From: Denitrificimonas caeni DSM 24390
GTDB taxonomy: Bacteria > Pseudomonadota > Gammaproteobacteria > Pseudomonadales > Pseudomonadaceae
Assembly: GCF_000421765.1 (NCBI RefSeq)
Contig: NZ_ATXQ01000003.1
Location: forward strand, 124,001-188,000
Length of the DNA: 64,000 nt
Reading direction: 5' to 3'
In this document: positions 59,568-64,000 of the stretch, piece after piece
How the letters are laid out: every line of letters starts with the position of its first letter
Numbering within the stretch: the first letter of the stretch is position 1
Made by a program: the position numbers and the translations under genes
Notes under the pieces: model-generated
The model's input: the letters and a program-made list of their open reading frames with translations, nothing else
What the model was told of the DNA's origin: nothing
The model's database searches: none

Positions 59568-61837
59568 TTTTCTTTGTTTACTCCAAGCTGAACCAGCACA
59601 CCATTGCTGACAATGTCGGCGTACCGGAATACAGCTATTACTTTGTCCTAAAAGAATTTTTGCCAGTATTAAAGCAACTCGGCGAAGTAGTGATTGTTGA
59701 TTCACCTGACGAGGTGGATGTTTTATACGAGGCGGCCTACAGCCAAGGTAAACAGGCATATTATTTATCGTTTATGCCGCCGCACTTAACCCGTCTAGGG
59801 CTCAAATGCCCAACCATCCCAGTGTTTGCTTGGGAATTTGACACCTTACCCAACGAGGCTTGGTGGTCCGACCAGCCACAAGACGATTGGACACATAGTC
59901 TACGTCAATGCAATGCGGCGATTGTGCATTCAGAGTTCACTGTAAAAAGCGTACGTGACGCCATGGGTGATGGTTTCCCAGTGCTATCAATCCCAGCACC
60001 GGTGTGGGATAAATATGCCAGTGCACGTCTGGCACCAACAGGAACTGCAAACACCGTTTATAAGTTGCAAGTTGACGATGCTATTGTTTTTGACACTCAT
60101 GCGCGCAATAAAGACCAATGGTTTCCGAATAAAACTGTTCTACGCTCATATATGGACAAGATCCTAGGCAATGAGCCAGTTACCGCTGCAGCAAAACTTA
60201 GTGCCTGGCAACTGACTAAGTATCATTTTAAACAATGGCGTGAACAGCTGGCGATAGAAAAAAACAGCAACACCGCAGGCACGCACTGGCAGCGTAAAAC
60301 TCATCATATCAAACTTAGCGGTGTGGTTTTCACCAGTGTCTTTAACCCCTATGATGGGCGTAAAAACTGGGGCGACATGCTCACTGCTTTTTGTATCGCG
60401 TTTAAAGACAGATCTGATGCCACGCTGGTTTTTAAACTCGGGCACCGCCGCTACCGCACCGCCATGCGTAATGCACTACTGACCTTGGCCCGCTTTGGCG
60501 ATATAAAATGCAGGGTGATACTGATTCACGGCCATTTGCCTGATCAGGACTATCAGCGCTTAACTCAAGCCACGCATTTTATCGTCAATACATCTTTCGG
60601 TGAGGGTCAATGCCTTCCACTGATGGAATACTTATCCAGCGGTAAGCCTGCCATTGCTCCGCACCACTCAGCTATGCTCGATTATATGGATGAAACTGTC
60701 GGGTTTGTGGTGCGCAGCTTTGCCGATTACACCGCCTGGCCCCACGACCCTCGCGTGGCGTACCGCACGCTACGTCACCAAATTGATTGGTCATCTTTGG
60801 TTAAGTGCTACCAACAAGCTTTCCTCTGCTTTACAGACGAACCCGAGCGTTATCAGCAGCTATCGAAAAACGCCATTGAGCGGATGCAAGGACACTGCTC
60901 ACAAGCCCATGCATTAGATCAACTGCGCCGTATCTTCGGAATACTCCCCATAAAGCCTGAGCGTCATAGTATTGAGCAACTTAGTCAACGTATGTCAGCC
61001 GAAGAGTGGTTGAATCATTCCCGTGATCCACACTTTATTGATGCGCGTAATACAGGTTTTGTCGATTGCGTAAAAAGTGGCTGGTATCAAAGCCAAACCG
61101 GTGAGCTGTTTAGCGGGTTCCCTATCAACCCTGAAGATGATGTGCTGGAAATTGGCTGCGGCGCAGGCGGTGCAAGCTTATTCTGCGCTAAACAAGGCGC
61201 TGCCGTAACTTTTGTCGATGTAAATCCTGTCACAGTCGACTCTGTCGCAAAAAAATTACACAACAGTCAAGCGCGAGCAATCAAAGGTATTGTCTCTGAC
61301 AGCCAGCCACTACCATTGGACGATGAATATGCCAGCCGTATTATTGCCATGGAAGTGCTTGAACACGTTACTGATCCGCTTGTGGTACTCAAAGAGTTAG
61401 TCCGGGTAGGTAAACCCAATGCGCTATACCTTTTTAGCGTGCCGGATGCTTTAGGCGAGCACATCCAAAAACCACTCGCGCCAGCAAGCTACTACCAGCA
61501 CCCTAACCATATCCATATTTTTGAACGTGAAGCATTTGCCAAACTGGTCGAAGAAGCAGGTTTACAGATCATTAAGCATGACAGCTACGGTTTCTTCTGG
61601 ATGTTTTGGATGATGCTGCACTGGACAAGTCTTCGCGCTGGTGGAGAAGAAGCTGACCAGGTCGCCCACGATGCTGTACAGCCGCCCTACTTTCCTCTGA
61701 CCAATCAGTGGGCTCAGCTCTGGGATCAAATGATGCAGTTGCCCGGCGCGGAAATCACCAAACGTCAGCTGGATAACGTCTTACCGAAAAGCCAAATTAT
61801 TATTGCGCGGAAAATAAGTCATGTCAGGCAAGATTGA
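59564..61837 (+). CDS. Glycosyltransferase-methyltransferase fusion, paralogue B
   Basis: 757 residues. The first about 465 residues parallel the upstream glycosyltransferase (PEYSYYFVLKEFLPVL, VFAWEFDTLPNEAW, DGRKNWGDMLTAF, FGEGQCLPLMEYLSSGKPAIAP). The last about 270 form a class I SAM methyltransferase (VLEIGCGAGGASLFC, IIAMEVLEHVTDP) closely like the separate methyltransferase at 62948. Such a fusion could add a sugar and methylate it, as in O-antigen chain capping. It overlaps the acyltransferase gene by 17 bp. Confidence 0.87.
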   Translation: MIFFVYSKLNQHTIADNVGVPEYSYYFVLKEFLPVLKQLGEVVIVDSPDEVDVLYEAAYSQGKQAYYLSFMPPHLTRLGLKCPTIPVFAWEFDTLPNEAWWSDQPQDDWTHSLRQCNAAIVHSEFTVKSVRDAMGDGFPVLSIPAPVWDKYASARLAPTGTANTVYKLQVDDAIVFDTHARNKDQWFPNKTVLRSYMDKILGNEPVTAAAKLSAWQLTKYHFKQWREQLAIEKNSNTAGTHWQRKTHHIKLSGVVFTSVFNPYDGRKNWGDMLTAFCIAFKDRSDATLVFKLGHRRYRTAMRNALLTLARFGDIKCRVILIHGHLPDQDYQRLTQATHFIVNTSFGEGQCLPLMEYLSSGKPAIAPHHSAMLDYMDETVGFVVRSFADYTAWPHDPRVAYRTLRHQIDWSSLVKCYQQAFLCFTDEPERYQQLSKNAIERMQGHCSQAHALDQLRRIFGILPIKPERHSIEQLSQRMSAEEWLNHSRDPHFIDARNTGFVDCVKSGWYQSQTGELFSGFPINPEDDVLEIGCGAGGASLFCAKQGAAVTFVDVNPVTVDSVAKKLHNSQARAIKGIVSDSQPLPLDDEYASRIIAMEVLEHVTDPLVVLKELVRVGKPNALYLFSVPDALGEHIQKPLAPASYYQHPNHIHIFEREAFAKLVEEAGLQIIKHDSYGFFWMFWMMLHWTSLRAGGEEADQVAHDAVQPPYFPLTNQWAQLWDQMMQLPGAEITKRQLDNVLPKSQIIIARKISHVRQD

Positions 61838-62960
61838 GGACATTGAGATTCTGCGTGGCTATTCCATTATGGCCGTCTTATTGCAGCATATGGACAACTT
61901 ATTTCCCAACTTACCACCAGCCTTGCTGCAGTTTAAACAACAATTTGCGGGTGGGTTTGGGGTCGATATGTTTCTGGCGATTTCAGGCTACTTAGTCGCA
62001 TACTCGTTGCTAGCACAGCTCAATAAGCACCGTAATTTTACTCAGCAAAAACAGCTGCTCAAGGCATTCTGGCTGCGTCGCGCTTGGCGATTATGGCCGG
62101 CTGCCTGGCTTTGGCTGACGATCATTTTGCTCTGTGTGACAGGCTTTAACCACAGTGGGGCATTCGGCACCTTACAAGCCAACTTGGACGCGACTCTAGC
62201 AGGCTTTTTCCACTATGCGAATTTTCGTTTTGCCCATACCTTTATGCAGAGTGAATACGGCGCCAGCTTTGTATTCTGGAGTTTATCCTTAGAAGAGCAA
62301 TGCTATTTTATACTGCCACTCTTGCTGCTGATCTTTAGACGCTACGCACCGGTATTTTTAGTTGCACTAGCTATAGCACAACTACTAACACCACGAATTT
62401 ATAGCTTATCATTGATTACACTGCGTACCGACGGTGTCATTCTCGGGGTATTGATCGCTTATTTGCACCACAGCAACTACTGGCCTGTGCTACGCGATAA
62501 ATTACTACAACTACCCCAATGGTTTAACCAGCTAACACTTTTTTGTGCCATAGCACTACTGGCCGCTCTATCTGGTGAAGCCTTGGCTGTTACTTATAAA
62601 TACAGCTGGCTGGCCTTAATCAGCGCCTACTTAGTCTTAATTGCAACACTTAATAGCAACACCTTTATTCCTTATCTCCCGCTTAAAAAAATACTACTTT
62701 GGTTAGGCCAGCATGCTTACTCGATTTACCTAGCTCACATCCCTGTTTATTTCGCTATTCGAGAAATCCTCTTTCGTTTGGCTGAAAAAAATCTTTTACC
62801 GACAACAATTAATAGCAATTGGCTGGCTCTAGTCTTGCTCTGCGTGCTGTTACCTGCCGCAGTAATTGGCAGTTACGCACTTGTTGAAAACCCTTTACGC
62901 CGTTACGGCAGGCGCTACTCAGAACAACAATTAAAGGAAATTAGACTATGCAATGGTTAA
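61821..62960 (+). CDS. Acyltransferase 3 family membrane protein (OafA/YrhL-like)
   Basis: 379 residues with about 10 membrane helices. The N-terminal IEILRGYSIMAVLLQHM (conserved R-G and His), GGFGVDMFLAISGYL and YGASFVFWSLSLEEQCYFILP are the family signatures. These enzymes O-acetylate (or otherwise acylate) surface polysaccharides in the inner membrane. It overlaps both neighbours, placing it within the same polysaccharide operon. Confidence 0.92.
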   Translation: MSGKIEDIEILRGYSIMAVLLQHMDNLFPNLPPALLQFKQQFAGGFGVDMFLAISGYLVAYSLLAQLNKHRNFTQQKQLLKAFWLRRAWRLWPAAWLWLTIILLCVTGFNHSGAFGTLQANLDATLAGFFHYANFRFAHTFMQSEYGASFVFWSLSLEEQCYFILPLLLLIFRRYAPVFLVALAIAQLLTPRIYSLSLITLRTDGVILGVLIAYLHHSNYWPVLRDKLLQLPQWFNQLTLFCAIALLAALSGEALAVTYKYSWLALISAYLVLIATLNSNTFIPYLPLKKILLWLGQHAYSIYLAHIPVYFAIREILFRLAEKNLLPTTINSNWLALVLLCVLLPAAVIGSYALVENPLRRYGRRYSEQQLKEIRLCNG

Positions 62961-63865
62961 ACATTTTTTCTCGCAAAAAAACAGCGAGAATGACTCCTGT
63001 CGAGCCCGAACGACACGCACACCCAATAGTTGCTGAACAGGCGATACATTCAGAGTCTGTGGTTGACACCCTAGAGCCGGCTGCCACAACGTCAGATCCA
63101 GAACCTATGAAAACTGAAGAACAAGTTGATCCAGCCCTACAAGACAACTTACTCAGTGGTTGGTTCTCAGCGCAAACCGGTGAGTTATTTACCGGTTTTA
63201 AAATCAGCGCAGAAGACAGTGTGCTAGATATTGGCTGTGGCGCTGCAGGCTTTACTAACTTTTGCGCCAGCCAAGGAGCAGAAATCATCTTTGCTGATAT
63301 CAACCCTGATGTTGTGGCAGCCGCTGAGGAAACCCTTAAACACTCAGCTGCGCGTGTCTTAATCCCACTCGTCACTGACGCTAATCCCATTCCGCTGCCT
63401 GAAAATCGGGTTAATAAAATCATTGCCATGGAAGTGCTGGAGCATGTTGAAGATCCAGCGCAATTTCTTCGTGAACTGGTGCGCGTCGCCAAACCTGGCG
63501 CACAGTTTTTACTGACAGTACCAGACCCGGTTGGCGAGAAAGTGCAACTGGATATTGCACCACCGGTCTATTTTGAACACCCCAATCATATTCGTATTAT
63601 TGAACGCGATGAGTTTACTCAGCTTGTAACAAATGCCGGCTTAGTGATTGAACAGCAATCGTCCTATGGCTTTTATTGGTCAGTTTGGTGGTTCTTCTTT
63701 TGGGCGTGCAAGCAAGATTTATCGCCGCCCTGGCATCCTCTGTTAGAACAGTGGACAAATACTTGGAACACTTTACTGGCTCTGCCTGATGGCCCACGGA
63801 TTAAAAAAGCTTTGGATAAAAGTATGCCAAAGAGCCAGGTGATTATTGCTCGCAAGCCTTTATAA
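62948..63865 (+). CDS. SAM-dependent methyltransferase, paralogue of the fusion C-terminus
   Basis: 305 residues. An N-terminal low-complexity tail (about 1-65, Glu/Pro/Thr-rich) precedes a Rossmann domain with VLDIGCGAAGFTNFC, TDANPIPLPENRVNKIIAMEVL (as shorter blocks) and PNHIRIIERDEF. The ending PKSQVIIARK matches the end of the upstream fusion protein, showing duplication of the methyltransferase module. Overlaps the acyltransferase gene by 13 bp. The acceptor is probably a glycan. Confidence 0.88.
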   Translation: MQWLNIFSRKKTARMTPVEPERHAHPIVAEQAIHSESVVDTLEPAATTSDPEPMKTEEQVDPALQDNLLSGWFSAQTGELFTGFKISAEDSVLDIGCGAAGFTNFCASQGAEIIFADINPDVVAAAEETLKHSAARVLIPLVTDANPIPLPENRVNKIIAMEVLEHVEDPAQFLRELVRVAKPGAQFLLTVPDPVGEKVQLDIAPPVYFEHPNHIRIIERDEFTQLVTNAGLVIEQQSSYGFYWSVWWFFFWACKQDLSPPWHPLLEQWTNTWNTLLALPDGPRIKKALDKSMPKSQVIIARKPL

Positions 63866-63902
63866 AACTTTTATTTAACTCAACCGGATAATAAATATAA
63901 TC

Positions 63903-64000
63903 ATGCGGATTGTTATTGATTTACAAGGTGCGCAAACAGAGAGTCGCTACCGTGGCATTGGGCGCTATACGCTTTCTTTAGCTAAAGCAATTGTACGTAA
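63903..64000 (+). CDS. Glycosyltransferase (5' end only)
   Basis: Only about 32 codons before the window ends. The start MRIVIDLQGAQTESRYRGIG followed by RYTLSLAKAIVR is the typical N-terminus of family 4 glycosyltransferases in O-antigen clusters, including multidomain mannosyltransferases. It continues the polysaccharide operon 37 bp after the methyltransferase gene. Confidence 0.75.
   Translation, partial: MRIVIDLQGAQTESRYRGIGRYTLSLAKAIVR

Overview
The window looks like chromosomal DNA from a gammaproteobacterium of the Pseudomonadaceae with an unusually moderate GC content (roughly half GC by eye). The evidence is gene content and order typical of Pseudomonas: trpGDC apart from trpE, pilMNOPQ-aroK-aroB-damX divergent from ponA, coaE-yacG, xseB-ispA, mpl-ubiX, hemB-ppk and maeB-rpmE. 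The base composition and several synteny breaks suggest a Thiopseudomonas- or Denitrificimonas-like relative rather than P. aeruginosa or P. putida. That placement is inference.

Layout. 1-4.4 kb: a DctB/DctD-type two-component system (regulator cut by the window edge), then a LysR regulator divergent from a TauE/SafE exporter. 4.4-6.5 kb: an ECF sigma / zinc-finger anti-sigma / Spy-CpxP-like sensor operon, followed by a His/Asp-rich periplasmic protein with a matching ECF-type promoter. 6.7-10.4 kb: a TetR regulator with an adaptor/permease/ATPase exporter operon. 10.5-11.8 kb: a queuosine-precursor transporter behind a preQ1-like riboswitch, then about 575 bp of non-coding palindromes and degenerate repeats. 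11.8-13.3 kb: yacG, coaE and an unknown secreted protein. 13.4-22.5 kb: trpC, trpD, trpG, a meso-diaminopimelate dehydrogenase, trpE, mnmH (selU), selD, gph and rpe, all on the minus strand. 22.6-28.8 kb: an HD-GYP phosphodiesterase, DUF3299, a GlsB-type protein, purK, purE, a YceK-like lipoprotein, ubiX and mpl. 29-36 kb: a GNAT enzyme, ppa, a substrate-binding lipoprotein overlapping a GGDEF/EAL gene, a methyltransferase, xseB and ispA. 36.1-36.4 kb: a tRNA operon (Asn, Pro, Lys). 36.6-41 kb: DUF1631, PilZ, TetR and rlmJ. 41-49.3 kb: damX-like, aroB, aroK and pilQPONM. 49.4-57.9 kb: ponA, malic enzyme, a secreted nuclease, rpmE, hemB and ppk. 58.1-64 kb: the start of a surface polysaccharide locus (two paralogous glycosyltransferases, one fused to a methyltransferase, then an acyltransferase, a stand-alone paralogous methyltransferase and the start of another glycosyltransferase).

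How the parts work together. Most of the window is housekeeping: tryptophan and shikimate synthesis, selenium modification of tRNA, purine, CoA, isoprenoid and heme synthesis, cell-wall recycling and type IV pili. The less ordinary parts are a small ECF regulon visible from two matching promoters, a periplasmic binding protein that appears paired with a c-di-GMP enzyme instead of an ABC transporter, a meso-DAP dehydrogenase inside the trp cluster, a structured repeat-rich intergenic region, a terminator lying within the signal-peptide codons of a nuclease, and duplicated glycosyltransferase/methyltransferase modules. c-di-GMP is a recurring theme (HD-GYP, GGDEF/EAL and PilZ genes). No CRISPR array, insertion sequence or prophage was seen.
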